Shown one piece after another: positions 1 to 8,226 of a stretch of DNA of 40,658 bases. The notes under the pieces were generated by a model. It had not been told where the DNA came from. It saw nothing but the letters and a program-made list of their open reading frames with translations, and ran no database searches. The DNA lies in NCBI GenBank assembly GCA_937969495.1, contig CALBVY010000023.1, positions 1-40,658 of the forward strand, given 5' to 3'. Origin of the DNA: an uncultured Verrucomicrobiales bacterium. Its GTDB lineage: Bacteria > Verrucomicrobiota > Verrucomicrobiia > Verrucomicrobiales > Akkermansiaceae. The translations under genes and the position numbers were made by a program. How positions within the stretch are numbered: the first letter of the stretch is position 1; every line of letters starts with the position of its first letter.

Positions 1-183
1 CGAACTCTCGTCCCCGATCGACTCTCGTGTCTCTCGCGTGCCCTCCAGAGGAGCGGCGGGGCGGAAACTACTCGAAATCTCACTCAGGTCAATACCTTTC
101 GATACCTTTTTTTACCTTTTTACTCAAGGGGACCTTAACTCACTCATTTCCAATAGTATAATTGTTTCTAAAAATGTTGATTT
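1..183. other. Gene-free left edge with short pyrimidine repeats
   Basis: No convincing coding frame. The first ~65 bases are GC-rich and repeat a CTCTCG core three times (about 5-10, 22-27 and 31-36). Bases ~90-125 repeat an (A/T)TACCTTT unit three times. The composition then changes to AT-rich up to the stop codon of the symporter gene. I do not recognise an RNA gene or mobile-element end here. Confidence 0.4.
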
Positions 184-2034
184 TTAGTGAATTGCAGGTG
201 GCGGTGAGGCATTTTCATCGTCAGGATTATCTGGCATCCGAATTGACTGCACCATATCTTGTACTTCTTGAGGAGGCGCAGGTGTAATTGCGCTAACAAT
301 GAAGGCTGTGGCGAAATTGATCAGCATGCCTACAGCTCCAATACCCTCAGGGGAAATACCGAAAAGGAGTGGTGTTTCTCCATCGTTTAAAAACTGGTAG
401 TAGATGATGTATCCCGCCGTGAAGGCAATGCCACTAATCATACCAAGGATAGCTCCTTGCTTATTGATACGTTTAGAGAAGATGCCCATCAGAAGCGTTG
501 GGAAAAATGACGATGCCGCTAACCCAAAAGCAAAAGCAACAGTTTTAGCAATAAATGCTGATGGTGGATTAATCCCAAACCATGCCGCGATCGCTAAAGC
601 GATAAATGAAGCCGCACGTGCATAATTGACCTCCTCTTTATCACTCAAATCAGGTTTGATGATTTTTTTCATCAAATCGTGTGAAATGGAAGTTGATAAC
701 ACCAACAGTAGTCCTGCCGCTGTTGAAAGAGCGGCGGCGATACAGCCAGCCATCAGCAGTCCTATAACCCACTTTGGTAGCCCGGCCATATGAGGATTAG
801 CCAACACCATAATATCGGCACCAAACCACAGTTCATTGGCATTGGTTTTGTCTGCCTTGTTAGCCAGAAGTCGTTCACCACTTGCACCCATAAGCTGGTC
901 TTTAGTAGCTTCGGATGAAGGATAAGCTGGTTTTTTCGAGTTCCCTGCAGGGATAAACACGCGATTATTCCCTGCCTCCTCGTGATTGGGCCCATAAAAC
1001 TGAATCACGCCATCTCCGTTTTTATCGACCCAGGCCATTTGCCCTGTTTGCTCGAAATCCTTAAACCACTCAGGCGCTTTTTTGTAGCTCGTATTATTGA
1101 GTTTCTCTACCAAGTTTACTCGTGAAAAGGCTCCAATAGTAGGGGCGGTGAGATAGATAACAGCGATAAAAGCAAGAGTCCAACAAGCAGAAAGCCGGAC
1201 AGACTTAACATTTTTTACTGTAAAAAATCTTACGATCACATGAGGCAAACCAGCCGTCCCACACATGAGAGCTAATGTGATACAGAACATATTGAGCTTA
1301 GTAAGTTTACTCTCTGTGTATTTATCAAATCCGATACTGGTGTTGATATTATTAATTTTTTCCAAAAACGGAACTGGCGTATCTCCAGCCGTATAATCAC
1401 CGATTAGTCCCAACTGAGGGATGAAATTATTGGTTAAAGCGATGGCGATAAAAATCGCAGGAATTGTGTAAGCAAATGCCATCACACAATATTGAGCTAC
1501 CTGAGTATAAGTGATCCCCTTCATACCGCCTAGTCCTGCATAGAAAAATACAATGGTAGACCCTATTAAGACGCCTTTCGTTAAGGAAATACCAAATAGC
1601 TGAGAGAACACAACGCCCACACCATTCATTTGCCCCATGATGTAGGTCATACAAATAAAGATAGCACACACCACAGCTACGCCTCGTGCTGTTTTAGAAT
1701 AATAGCGATCACCTACAAAATCAGGAACCGTTGCCTTTCCAAACTTACGTAGAAAAGGCACCATCAGAATGGTTAAAAGCACAAAGCCACCCGTCCAGCC
1801 CATGAGAAACTGAGCTCCATCGTAGCCTTTGCTCGCAATGAGACCAGCCATGGAAATAAAAGTAGCTGCGCTCATCCAATCGGCGGCCGTTGCCATGCCG
1901 TTAGCGAGGGGGGAAACACCACCACCTGCAGTATAATATTCCTTAGTAGATCCAGCTCGCGACCTAACAGCAATACCTACATAAAGTGCAAATGATATTC
2001 CGATAAAAATAAAGTTCCAAGTGTCTTGGTTCAT
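184..2034 (-). CDS. Sodium:solute symporter, VC_2705-type large subunit
   Basis: A 616-residue polytopic inner-membrane protein of the SSS (sodium/solute symporter) family, related to the acetate/cation symporter ActP. The N-terminal part has the family pattern of substrate-specificity segments (KEYYTAGG at 31-38, then ADWMSAATF at 51-59). Many hydrophobic helices follow. A long soluble insertion at about 305-412 contains an EF-hand-like loop (D337, N339, D341, then GVI), a feature I associate with the VC_2705 subfamily, which is longer than ActP. The ATG start at 2034 has no obvious ribosome-binding site. The small gene at 2065-2349 lies immediately upstream on the same strand and matches the small subunit usually paired with this subfamily, so the two are probably one operon. 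Substrate is unknown; short carboxylates such as acetate are plausible by family only. Confidence 0.9.
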   Translation of the reverse strand: MNQDTWNFIFIGISFALYVGIAVRSRAGSTKEYYTAGGGVSPLANGMATAADWMSAATFISMAGLIASKGYDGAQFLMGWTGGFVLLTILMVPFLRKFGKATVPDFVGDRYYSKTARGVAVVCAIFICMTYIMGQMNGVGVVFSQLFGISLTKGVLIGSTIVFFYAGLGGMKGITYTQVAQYCVMAFAYTIPAIFIAIALTNNFIPQLGLIGDYTAGDTPVPFLEKINNINTSIGFDKYTESKLTKLNMFCITLALMCGTAGLPHVIVRFFTVKNVKSVRLSACWTLAFIAVIYLTAPTIGAFSRVNLVEKLNNTSYKKAPEWFKDFEQTGQMAWVDKNGDGVIQFYGPNHEEAGNNRVFIPAGNSKKPAYPSSEATKDQLMGASGERLLANKADKTNANELWFGADIMVLANPHMAGLPKWVIGLLMAGCIAAALSTAAGLLLVLSTSISHDLMKKIIKPDLSDKEEVNYARAASFIALAIAAWFGINPPSAFIAKTVAFAFGLAASSFFPTLLMGIFSKRINKQGAILGMISGIAFTAGYIIYYQFLNDGETPLLFGISPEGIGAVGMLINFATAFIVSAITPAPPQEVQDMVQSIRMPDNPDDENASPPPAIH

Positions 2035-2064
2035 AAACTAGAATGGTGAAAGTTAAATATGGAA

Positions 2065-2349
2065 TTACTTATCTGTTTTAGCACCGAAGCCCTCTTCATT
2101 TTCGAGGCGATTCATCATCACCATATAGGTAACGAGAAGTAGCACGAAACAGATGATCGAACCCTGTTGAGCCATCCAAAAACCAAAAGGAGCGTTACCT
2201 ACTTGAGGAAAATGAGCATCTAGCCAGTCACGAAAGAGAATCCCTGAGCCTAGACTCACAGTGAACCAAATAGCTAAAAGAACACTTACGAGGGTAATAT
2301 TTTTGCGCCAGTAACGGGCGTGATTTTGTTGGGTATTGGGATTGCTCAT
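2065..2349 (-). CDS. Sodium:solute symporter small subunit (DUF4212)
   Basis: A 94-residue protein with a short polar N-terminus, the motif HARYWRKN, then two hydrophobic segments separated by a loop ending in FWMAQQG. This is the pattern of the DUF4212 family, annotated as the small subunit of a solute:sodium symporter. It lies directly upstream of the large subunit, 30 bases away, which is the usual arrangement. The ATG at 2349 is chosen; the frame is open to a TTG at 2364 that would add five residues with no better ribosome-binding site. It acts in the inner membrane, presumably helping assembly or gating of the larger protein (inference). Confidence 0.88.
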   Translation of the reverse strand: MSNPNTQQNHARYWRKNITLVSVLLAIWFTVSLGSGILFRDWLDAHFPQVGNAPFGFWMAQQGSIICFVLLLVTYMVMMNRLENEEGFGAKTDK

Positions 2350-2464
2350 AGAAATAATATCCAACTCTTATAAAGGGCTAAAATGGGTATGCAAAGTGAG
2401 AATTTAAAAAATGATCTATACCAGCTGAGTTGACAAACGAGGCGTAGCGTGGGATCACTCCGTC

Positions 2465-3007
2465 ATGCAGACTGAAATCATTACTAACCGCGAAGTGGAT
2501 GCCGTCCAAATACCGAGCGGTGATCCCTTCACCCTACCCGCAGGCACAGCTGTCATTATTACCCAAACACTTGGGGGGTCATACACCGTAGCTACACAAT
2601 CAGGGCTAGCACGTATTTCATCAGAAGATGCCGATGCCTTAGGTATTGACCCCAATGAAAAAGCCACTACTGGAGGTGATAGCCTACCTAGTGATGCCAG
2701 CCAAGAAGATCAAGTCTGGCACCAGCTCAAGCAAGTGTTTGACCCTGAAATCCCCGTCGACATTGTCAATCTGGGGCTTGTGTATGACTGTAGCATCGAT
2801 GAAGCTGAAGGAAAAACTGCAGCCAATATCAAAATGACTTTAACTGCTCCCGGATGCGGTATGGGTCCGGTAATTGCAGCTGATGCTCAAGCTCGCGTGA
2901 TGACTGTAGATGGTATCGATGAAGCCAATGTCGATCTCGTGTGGGATCCACCATGGAATCAAGACATGATTTCCGAAGAAGGCCGGATGAAGTTAGGCAT
3001 GGTCTAA
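2465..3007 (+). CDS. sufT: SufT-like Fe-S assembly protein (MIP18/DUF59 domain)
   Basis: A 180-residue cytoplasmic protein. The C-terminal half is a MIP18/DUF59 domain: DPEIPVDIVNLGLVYD at 93-108 and the conserved cysteine in TAPGCGMGP (Cys131). The N-terminal ~65 residues (VDAVQIPSG, then TLGGSYTV) match the extra domain of SufT rather than short PaaD-like proteins. SufT members take part in maturation or delivery of iron-sulfur clusters. In many genomes sufT ends the suf operon, but no other suf gene is nearby here. It sits alone between the symporter (divergent) and rnhB (convergent). Confidence 0.88.
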   Translation: MQTEIITNREVDAVQIPSGDPFTLPAGTAVIITQTLGGSYTVATQSGLARISSEDADALGIDPNEKATTGGDSLPSDASQEDQVWHQLKQVFDPEIPVDIVNLGLVYDCSIDEAEGKTAANIKMTLTAPGCGMGPVIAADAQARVMTVDGIDEANVDLVWDPPWNQDMISEEGRMKLGMV

Positions 3008-3041
3008 CTTCCACCCTAAAAATAACGTTAATCTAAAAAAA

Positions 3042-3662
3042 TCATTCATCGATGGGTAGCAGCAGCTGCGCCACTGGAGCAAATGTGATGCGGTGAATAG
3101 GACACGGCCCATACTTCCTAAGTGCCTCCATATGCTGCCGAGTCCCATACCCTTTATGTTTCTCAAATCCATATTCAGGATAACTCTGAGCAAGTTGGAT
3201 CATTAATCTATCACGTCTAACTTTAGCGATGATACTGGCAGCTGCAATGGAAAGACTTTTTCCGTCTCCTTTGACAATACCCGCGGATGCAACAGGAAAA
3301 CCCGGCACAGCCAGTCCATCAATGAGGCAAAAATCTGGAGCTTTGCTAAGCGCCTTCACGGCCTTTCCCATGGCCGCATGGGTGGCCTTGAGAATATTAA
3401 GCTCAGCGATCTCATCCGTTTCAGAATAAGCATGTGCCCAGATAATATCATCACGAGATGTTAACTCATCATAAAGAAGCTCCCTGCGCTTCTCAGTGAG
3501 CTTTTTAGAATCGTCTAACAACTGGTGCGAGAATCCTTTTGGTAAGATTACTGCTGCCGCAGAAACTGGGCCAGCTAGGGGTCCCCGCCCCGCTTCGTCG
3601 ATCCCAGCCACCAGCGGATATCCAGCGTCTATTTTTGCACGTTCATATGTAAGGTCTGGCAT
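3042..3662 (-). CDS. rnhB: Ribonuclease HII
   Basis: A 206-residue enzyme that cleaves the RNA strand of RNA-DNA hybrids and removes single ribonucleotides from DNA. The catalytic signature AGIDEAGRGPLAGPV is at 19-33 with acidic residues D22 and E23. The motif DDSKKL is at 50-55, the third acid is D115 in LIDGLAV, and the fourth is D151 in the KVRRDRLM segment. Length is normal for RnhB. It converges with sufT and ends 34 bases from it. The start ATG at 3662 lies 10 bases downstream of the CAP-protein stop, so the two minus-strand genes may be co-transcribed. Confidence 0.95.
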   Translation of the reverse strand: MPDLTYERAKIDAGYPLVAGIDEAGRGPLAGPVSAAAVILPKGFSHQLLDDSKKLTEKRRELLYDELTSRDDIIWAHAYSETDEIAELNILKATHAAMGKAVKALSKAPDFCLIDGLAVPGFPVASAGIVKGDGKSLSIAAASIIAKVRRDRLMIQLAQSYPEYGFEKHKGYGTRQHMEALRKYGPCPIHRITFAPVAQLLLPIDE

Positions 3663-3672
3663 AAAAACTTCA

Positions 3673-4260
3673 CTACCACCCCACTGGTGTTACAGAGCGT
3701 GGAACAGCTGTATTGGTTACTCCTAATAGCATGGTAATATAAGTACTGCCACCCGCTCCCCTACTAACACCGATGCCGGTATGACTCCATGACTGCAGCA
3801 GTGTGCGGCGATGCTCTGGACTACTCATCCATGCGACACTAGCCTCTGACGCAGTATTTTCTGACGAGGTAGCCGTCGCAAGCTCAGTTACATTTTCCAC
3901 ATTAAAACGTAATTTGGCATAATACGCGCGATTATTGGAACCAAAAGTACTGGCCTTACCATTCTTAGCATTTTTACTGAGATAATTCGCCTGTTTTTGC
4001 GCCAGCTCATTGAGACCACGGTGACCACGCAGCGCCTTTTTCCCTACTTTAACACGTTCCGCATTCAATAAACTAAAGATACGCTCGCCTACGGCACGCT
4101 CACTGGCTGTAGCTTTCGAGACAGAACGATCCGTTACAGACTCATGAGAACATGATATTAACAACGAAAAAAACAAACAAGGTATTGGGATCAACTTCAA
4201 AAAATTCACATCTCTTAAATAACTAACACGGATCACTCTGTCCACCATTTTTCTAGTCAT
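3673..4260 (-). CDS. CAP/SCP-domain lipoprotein
   Basis: A secreted protein with a CAP (SCP/PR-1-like, cysteine-rich secretory protein) domain. It shows RIFSLLNAERVKVGKKALRG, then LAQKQANYLSKN, then SENTASEASVAWMSSPEHRRTLLQ and HTGIGVSRG, the normal order of CAP motifs. The histidine usually found in the second motif is not obvious. A hydrophobic stretch ending in LLISC is a lipobox, so the protein is probably lipid-anchored. The start is uncertain: ATG at 4317 and 4260 are open, but the best-formed lipoprotein signal begins at a GTG at 4209 (Lys at position 5, Cys at 20). It is divergent from the TPR lipoprotein gene. Confidence 0.8.
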   Translation of the reverse strand: MTRKMVDRVIRVSYLRDVNFLKLIPIPCLFFSLLISCSHESVTDRSVSKATASERAVGERIFSLLNAERVKVGKKALRGHRGLNELAQKQANYLSKNAKNGKASTFGSNNRAYYAKLRFNVENVTELATATSSENTASEASVAWMSSPEHRRTLLQSWSHTGIGVSRGAGGSTYITMLLGVTNTAVPRSVTPVGW

Positions 4261-4330
4261 ATCGTTTTCAGAGGTATGAATTACAGGCATTCTGCTTGGC
4301 AAACGAAATAGAGGCATCTAGTTTCCCACC

Positions 4331-5311
4331 ATGCGCATGAATGCTTCTCTCTCCTTTTCTATTTTTCAAATTAACACACTAGCCAGCATCTCCCTTGGAG
4401 CCGTCATGCTAGCTTCCTGTGGTTCTAGTGAAAGTGACATTCCTCTCGTCAACAGCTCTGGAGGAAACTCTCTATCTAAAACCTCCACAGCGGCTAACAG
4501 CTTACTAGCTCAAGGGCGAGCCTATCAAAGCGCAGGTAACACCCGCAAAGCGCTTTCTACCTATCATGCCATCAACTCCAAATACCCCAATACAGTTTCC
4601 TCTGGAGAAGCCAGCTTCGCCAAAGCACAAATCTTAGATAAGCAGAACGAGACCTTTAAGGCATTTGAGGCTTATCAAGAACTCATTGCCACCCATCAGG
4701 CCAGTCCTCACTACGGCACTGCCATCAAACGGCAGGAAACTCTTGCCCATGCAGCAGCAGATGGCGTCATTAAAAATAACTTTTTAGGGATGAAAACAAG
4801 GATCGGACCTGAGAAAATCGAAAAAATGCTCAGTCAAGTTCGTGACAATGCCCCACAGGCACCCAGTGCTGCCAAAGCTCAGTATACCATTGGCAGAGTG
4901 TGGCAACAAGAAGGCTATGCCAGTAAAGCACTAGCCGCTTATAAAAAAGTAGACCTTAATTATGGTGCTACCAAATACGCGCCAGAAGCCCTCTACCAAA
5001 CTGGTGAGATCCTCGTTATCAAGGCGGAACGAGGCAATCAGAACAAAGCCAACGTCAATCGTGCTCGTAATATTTACCAAGATCTTACACAGCGATATCC
5101 TAGTCACAAGAGAACTGCCGATGCACGTAAACGCCTTGCCATGCTAGGAGGGCAGGATATTCAACGCAGTTACGATGTTGCTGAATTCTATCGCAACAAA
5201 GGACAAACCCAATCAGCACTTTTCTACTACCGAGAAGTGCTACGCAAAACCAAAAATGGAGCTCTTCATAACCAAGCAAAACAACGCATCGCTGAGCTTG
5301 GTGGTCAATAA
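4331..5311 (+). CDS. TPR outer-membrane lipoprotein (BamD/YbgF-like)
   Basis: A 326-residue exported protein. A signal segment ends in a lipobox (MLASC, Cys30), followed by a Ser-rich linker. The rest is a chain of tetratricopeptide-type helix pairs such as LLAQGRAYQSAGNTRKALSTY, AKAQILDKQNETFKAFEAYQEL, AQYTIGRVWQQEGYASKALAAY and VAEFYRNKGQTQSALFYYREV. Spacing and content resemble the envelope TPR lipoproteins BamD and YbgF/CpoB. It is first in a plus-strand run with the LptE-like gene 39 bases downstream, which fits an outer-membrane assembly role, but I cannot tell BamD from other family members by eye. A second ATG at 4337 is equally possible. Confidence 0.82.
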   Translation: MRMNASLSFSIFQINTLASISLGAVMLASCGSSESDIPLVNSSGGNSLSKTSTAANSLLAQGRAYQSAGNTRKALSTYHAINSKYPNTVSSGEASFAKAQILDKQNETFKAFEAYQELIATHQASPHYGTAIKRQETLAHAAADGVIKNNFLGMKTRIGPEKIEKMLSQVRDNAPQAPSAAKAQYTIGRVWQQEGYASKALAAYKKVDLNYGATKYAPEALYQTGEILVIKAERGNQNKANVNRARNIYQDLTQRYPSHKRTADARKRLAMLGGQDIQRSYDVAEFYRNKGQTQSALFYYREVLRKTKNGALHNQAKQRIAELGGQ

Positions 5312-5350
5312 AGCCATTTCTTCACTGTATTTCACCCAGAGATCATCCAC

Positions 5351-5857
5351 GTGAAACTTCTCGCCATTATTCTCATCCCCCTCGTGCTAGTTTCTTGTGC
5401 TGGGTATCAAATGGGTGGTTCCAAACCTAGCCACCTAGAGCATGTAAAGACAATCACGGTGCCATTGTTTAAAAATGACACCCTCCTCATCCGAGCAGAC
5501 TCACATGCTACTAATAGCGCTGTTGACGCACTCACACGCGATGGCACCTATCGTGTAGCCACAGCATCCACCGCAGATGCCGTTCTAGAAGGCCGTATCT
5601 CCGAAGTCGACTACAGTCAGGTGAGCTCCAGCCGAACAGACACCCTCAGCTCTGAGGAACTTAGTATGCAAATCACCATTGCCTGGATTCTCAGGGACGC
5701 CAAGAATCCAAAGCTTATCCTTCAGAAAGGTCTATCACACGGCTCTACACGCTTTTTTGCCCGAGGTAATCTTCATGTAGCACGTACGAACGCATTACCG
5801 GATGCACTTCGCCGTGCTACGGAATCGATGACCACACAGCTGGCTGACGGATTCTAA
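5351..5857 (+). CDS. lptE: LptE-family LPS-assembly lipoprotein
   Basis: A 168-residue lipoprotein with a short signal peptide and lipobox LVSC (Cys16). It continues AGYQMGG, then VKTITVPLFKNDTLLIRAD, the N-terminal signature of the LptE family. LptE plugs the LptD barrel and helps place lipopolysaccharide in the outer membrane. The later part (VLEGRISEVDYSQVSSSRTD, LRDAKNPKLILQKG) also follows the family. The start is a GTG at 5351. It lies between the TPR lipoprotein gene and rsmI on the same strand with short gaps, so it is probably in one transcript. Confidence 0.85.
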   Translation: MKLLAIILIPLVLVSCAGYQMGGSKPSHLEHVKTITVPLFKNDTLLIRADSHATNSAVDALTRDGTYRVATASTADAVLEGRISEVDYSQVSSSRTDTLSSEELSMQITIAWILRDAKNPKLILQKGLSHGSTRFFARGNLHVARTNALPDALRRATESMTTQLADGF

Positions 5858-5889
5858 TTTTTTTTGTTCGCTCAGCCCATCTTACTCCC

Positions 5890-6561
5890 GTGTTTACCTT
5901 CGTCCCCACCCCTATCGGCAACCGTGGCGACATCACCTTGCGGGCACTTGAGGTACTTAAGGACGCCGACGTCATTGCCTGTGAAGACACTCGGCACTCA
6001 CGCCCTCTACTGAAGCACTTTGAAATCGATAAACCCCTGATTTCACTACACGATCATAACGAAGCACGCCGACTTCCAGAACTTATCGAAAAAGCACAAG
6101 CAGGATCAAGCATCGCAGTAATATCAGATGCGGGTATGCCACTCATTTCAGATCCAGGCTACCGTCTCATCCAGGCATGTATCGCCGAAAATGTCGATTA
6201 CACCATACTCCCTGGCCCTTCCGCCGTGCTTACAGCTCTTGCAGGCTCAGGATTCCCCTGCCACGCATTTAGCTTTGATGGCTTTCTACCAGTTAAAAAA
6301 GGCAAACGCCGCAAAGCGCTAGAGGCCGCTATCGCCTTAGAAAAAACCGCTATTTTCTTCGAGTCTCCACACCGCCTTCTATCAACACTGGAAATACTAA
6401 CAGATATTAACTCCGTATTACCCGTCTGCGTCGCCCGTGAGCTTAGTAAGAAATTCGAGACCTATCACCGAGACAGCTCCGCTGCACTCTGGAAGTATTT
6501 TCAACAGCATCCACCCAAAGGCGAAATCGTTTTACTATTAGACGGAAGCAAGACTCACTAA
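5890..6561 (+). CDS. rsmI: 16S rRNA (cytidine-1402-2'-O)-methyltransferase
   Basis: A 223-residue SAM-dependent methyltransferase of the tetrapyrrole-methylase fold that 2'-O-methylates C1402 of 16S rRNA. Family motifs in order: PTPIGNRGDITLRAL at 7-21, ADVIACEDTRHS at 29-40, ISDAGMPLISDPGYRL, LPGPSAVLTALAGSG, and FFESPHRLLSTLE. The start is a GTG at 5890. The protein lacks the C-terminal extension of longer RsmI proteins (E. coli about 286 residues), but the catalytic domain is complete. It converges with yjbQ, 8 bases away. Confidence 0.95.
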   Translation: MFTFVPTPIGNRGDITLRALEVLKDADVIACEDTRHSRPLLKHFEIDKPLISLHDHNEARRLPELIEKAQAGSSIAVISDAGMPLISDPGYRLIQACIAENVDYTILPGPSAVLTALAGSGFPCHAFSFDGFLPVKKGKRRKALEAAIALEKTAIFFESPHRLLSTLEILTDINSVLPVCVARELSKKFETYHRDSSAALWKYFQQHPPKGEIVLLLDGSKTH

Positions 6562-6569
6562 GAGCACAG

Positions 6570-6989
6570 CTACTCCCCCTGCACCACAAGGCTAATCTTA
6601 CGCGTATGTGGCGCGCGGCGATGCTCAAACAGAAAAATCCCCTGCCAAGTGCCCAGCGTCATCCCCCCACGGAGCACAGGAATCACCTCACTACTACGCG
6701 TGAGCGCCATCCGGATATGTGAGGGCATATCATCTGGCCCCTCGTAGGTGTGGATGAAGTAAGGCGTATCCTCTGGTACCAAATGGTCAAAAAAGGCCTC
6801 CAAATCCGTACGCGCGCTAGGATCTGCATTTTCCATAATCACCAGACTAGCAGAGGTATGCTGCACAAAAATAGTCACCGTCCCAGTAGCCACACCAGCA
6901 GAGGCCACCAGCCGCTTCACTTCATCGGTAATTTCGTAAGTCCCCTTACCGCTCGTGGACAGTGTAAACTCAGCGGAGTACACAGACAT
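6570..6989 (-). CDS. yjbQ: YjbQ/UPF0047 family protein
   Basis: A 139-residue cytoplasmic protein of the YjbQ (UPF0047) family. It has the conserved HTSASLVIMENADP, DDMPSHIRMAL and LGTWQGIFLFEHR segments, which form the metal/phosphate site of this small fold. Some members have been reported to have thiamine-phosphate synthase activity, but the physiological role is not settled. Its start at 6989 is 2 bases after the ppk2 stop, so the two minus-strand genes are almost certainly translated from one message. Confidence 0.92.
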   Translation of the reverse strand: MSVYSAEFTLSTSGKGTYEITDEVKRLVASAGVATGTVTIFVQHTSASLVIMENADPSARTDLEAFFDHLVPEDTPYFIHTYEGPDDMPSHIRMALTRSSEVIPVLRGGMTLGTWQGIFLFEHRRAPHTRKISLVVQGE

Positions 6990-6991
6990 GA

Positions 6992-7816
6992 TTAATCAAT
7001 GGTAATGTCCTCTGCTATCCAGTCTGATGTGGGAAACTTCATATCAAGCCCCTTGAGGGTATCAATCATGATCCGCGCAACCACCAGATTCCTATACCAT
7101 TTTCTATCCGAAGGGATGATATACCACGGTGAGTGCTCTGTACTAGTCCGCTCAATAAGATCTTCATACACCTCCATAAAGTCATCCCAGCGGGCACGAT
7201 CTTTAAGATCATCAGGATTAAATTTCCAATGCTTTGCTGGGTTATCGAGACGCGCCTGAAGCCGATCTTTTTGCTCATCTTTCGAGATGTTCAGGAAAAG
7301 CTTAACAATCGTAGTACCTTCCTCCGCCAGCATCCGCTCGAAATCAATAATATGCTGATAGCGAGGTTTCCACACCTCCTTAGGGTAGATATTCTTCACC
7401 CTCACCGCGATGATATCCTCATAGTGGCTACGGTTGAATACGACAATCTGCCCATTGCGCGGCACCTTATTATGAACGCGCCATAGGAAATCATGAGCCA
7501 GCTCGTCCTCGGATGGCTTTTTAAACGGCTCCACATGGATACCCTGAGGATCTACTTTGGAAAATACACTTTTCACAGTGCCATCTTTACCACCAGTATC
7601 CATGGCTTGAATCACCACTAGCACTCGGTGTTTACTCTCTGCATAGAGTTGATTCTGTAGTTGCTTCAGCTCATCACGGAGCTGATTAAGATATGGGACA
7701 TGATCCTCCTTCTCACCATGTTTAAAGAGGGATTTATCATTGGTATCATGATCAGAGAGCTTAAGTTTCTTCCCTGGAGTAATGTGGTATTTTTCTATCG
7801 ATCCTTGCACAGGCAT
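6992..7816 (-). CDS. ppk2: Polyphosphate:nucleotide phosphotransferase, PPK2 family
   Basis: A 274-residue P-loop kinase that uses polyphosphate to phosphorylate nucleotides. It has the PPK2 Walker A form AMDTGGKDGTVK at 71-82 and Walker B region IVVFNRSHYED at 124-134. The basic lid-like segment is QARLDNPAKHWKFNPDDLKDR. The C-terminal WYIIPSDRKWYRNLVVARI is the family end motif. Single-domain length and the ending resemble the class III/TIGR03709 group that acts on AMP and ADP; the class is my inference. It precedes yjbQ in a two-gene operon. The upstream gap (7817-8226) contains the DnaA boxes described separately. Confidence 0.93.
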   Translation of the reverse strand: MPVQGSIEKYHITPGKKLKLSDHDTNDKSLFKHGEKEDHVPYLNQLRDELKQLQNQLYAESKHRVLVVIQAMDTGGKDGTVKSVFSKVDPQGIHVEPFKKPSEDELAHDFLWRVHNKVPRNGQIVVFNRSHYEDIIAVRVKNIYPKEVWKPRYQHIIDFERMLAEEGTTIVKLFLNISKDEQKDRLQARLDNPAKHWKFNPDDLKDRARWDDFMEVYEDLIERTSTEHSPWYIIPSDRKWYRNLVVARIMIDTLKGLDMKFPTSDWIAEDITID

Positions 7817-7952
7817 AATCAGATTCTCTCAGAGCATCCGTTACCATGGCAAGGGAGAAAGCATATACTTTGAGTCATGCACCAAAAACCCCTTACTCCT
7901 GCGCTTCTGGCGCGCACTCATATCTGGGTGCACGCACTTGAAATACTCCAAG

Positions 7953-7961
7953 TTATTCACA
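7953..7961 (+). promoter_or_regulatory. DnaA box 1 (TTATTCACA)
   Basis: A perfect match to the DnaA-box consensus TTATNCACA, on the + strand, within GTTATTCACAAT. It is the first of three such boxes in 133 bases. Confidence 0.65.
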
Positions 7962-8020
7962 ATCATTATTGCCATTTAGCAAGAAATTCCTGCCTCCAAA
8001 CGGCGTATCAAAAACCCCAA

Positions 8021-8029
8021 TGTGAATAA
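8021..8029 (-). promoter_or_regulatory. DnaA box 2 (TTATTCACA on minus)
   Basis: TGTGAATAA on the + strand, a perfect reverse-orientation DnaA box. Read on the minus strand it shares GTTATTCACA with box 1 and lies 59 bases after it. Confidence 0.65.
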
Positions 8030-8076
8030 CTCAAATAGACCATGGAAGCACAACTTAAACAAAGCATTCGGGCAAT

Positions 8077-8085
8077 TGTGAATAA
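8077..8085 (-). promoter_or_regulatory. DnaA box 3 (TTATTCACA on minus)
   Basis: TGTGAATAA on the + strand, a third perfect box. On the minus strand it reads GTTATTCACAAT, a 12-base identity with box 1. The AT-rich tract begins some 50 bases to its right. Confidence 0.65.
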
Positions 8086-8226
8086 CGTAAAATAACTAAC
8101 TCTCAGTAAGCACTCCATAAATCTTACGTCCAAAGGAACCACAATTCATTCTATTAATGTAAAATAGTAAAAATTAACTCAAATTACTTACAATGAATAT
8201 AATATGATTATATTTACATTAAAAAA

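Larger units (their letters stand above)
7817..8226. other. Non-coding gap with DnaA boxes and AT-rich tract
   Basis: 410 bases without a convincing gene, between the start of ppk2 and the stop of the DUF455/ATP-grasp gene. It holds three DnaA boxes (7953-8085), a short hairpin near 7900 (TGCGC/GCGCA arms) and a very AT-rich tract from about 8140 to 8226. The AT-rich part contains a 9-base inverted repeat, TAATGTAAA at 8155-8163 and TTTACATTA at 8213-8221. The ppk2 promoter must be in this region too. Confidence 0.7.

Noticed and set aside
7133-7486. A 117-codon plus-strand frame inside ppk2
   Set aside because: Fully antisense to conserved PPK2 motifs; no family resemblance.
7817-8226. Calling this gap oriC outright
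   Set aside because: Three DnaA boxes and an AT-rich tract are present, but C exceeds G on the + strand on both sides in the lines I counted, and no dnaA/dnaN/gidA neighbour is seen. Reported as a finding, not as an origin.
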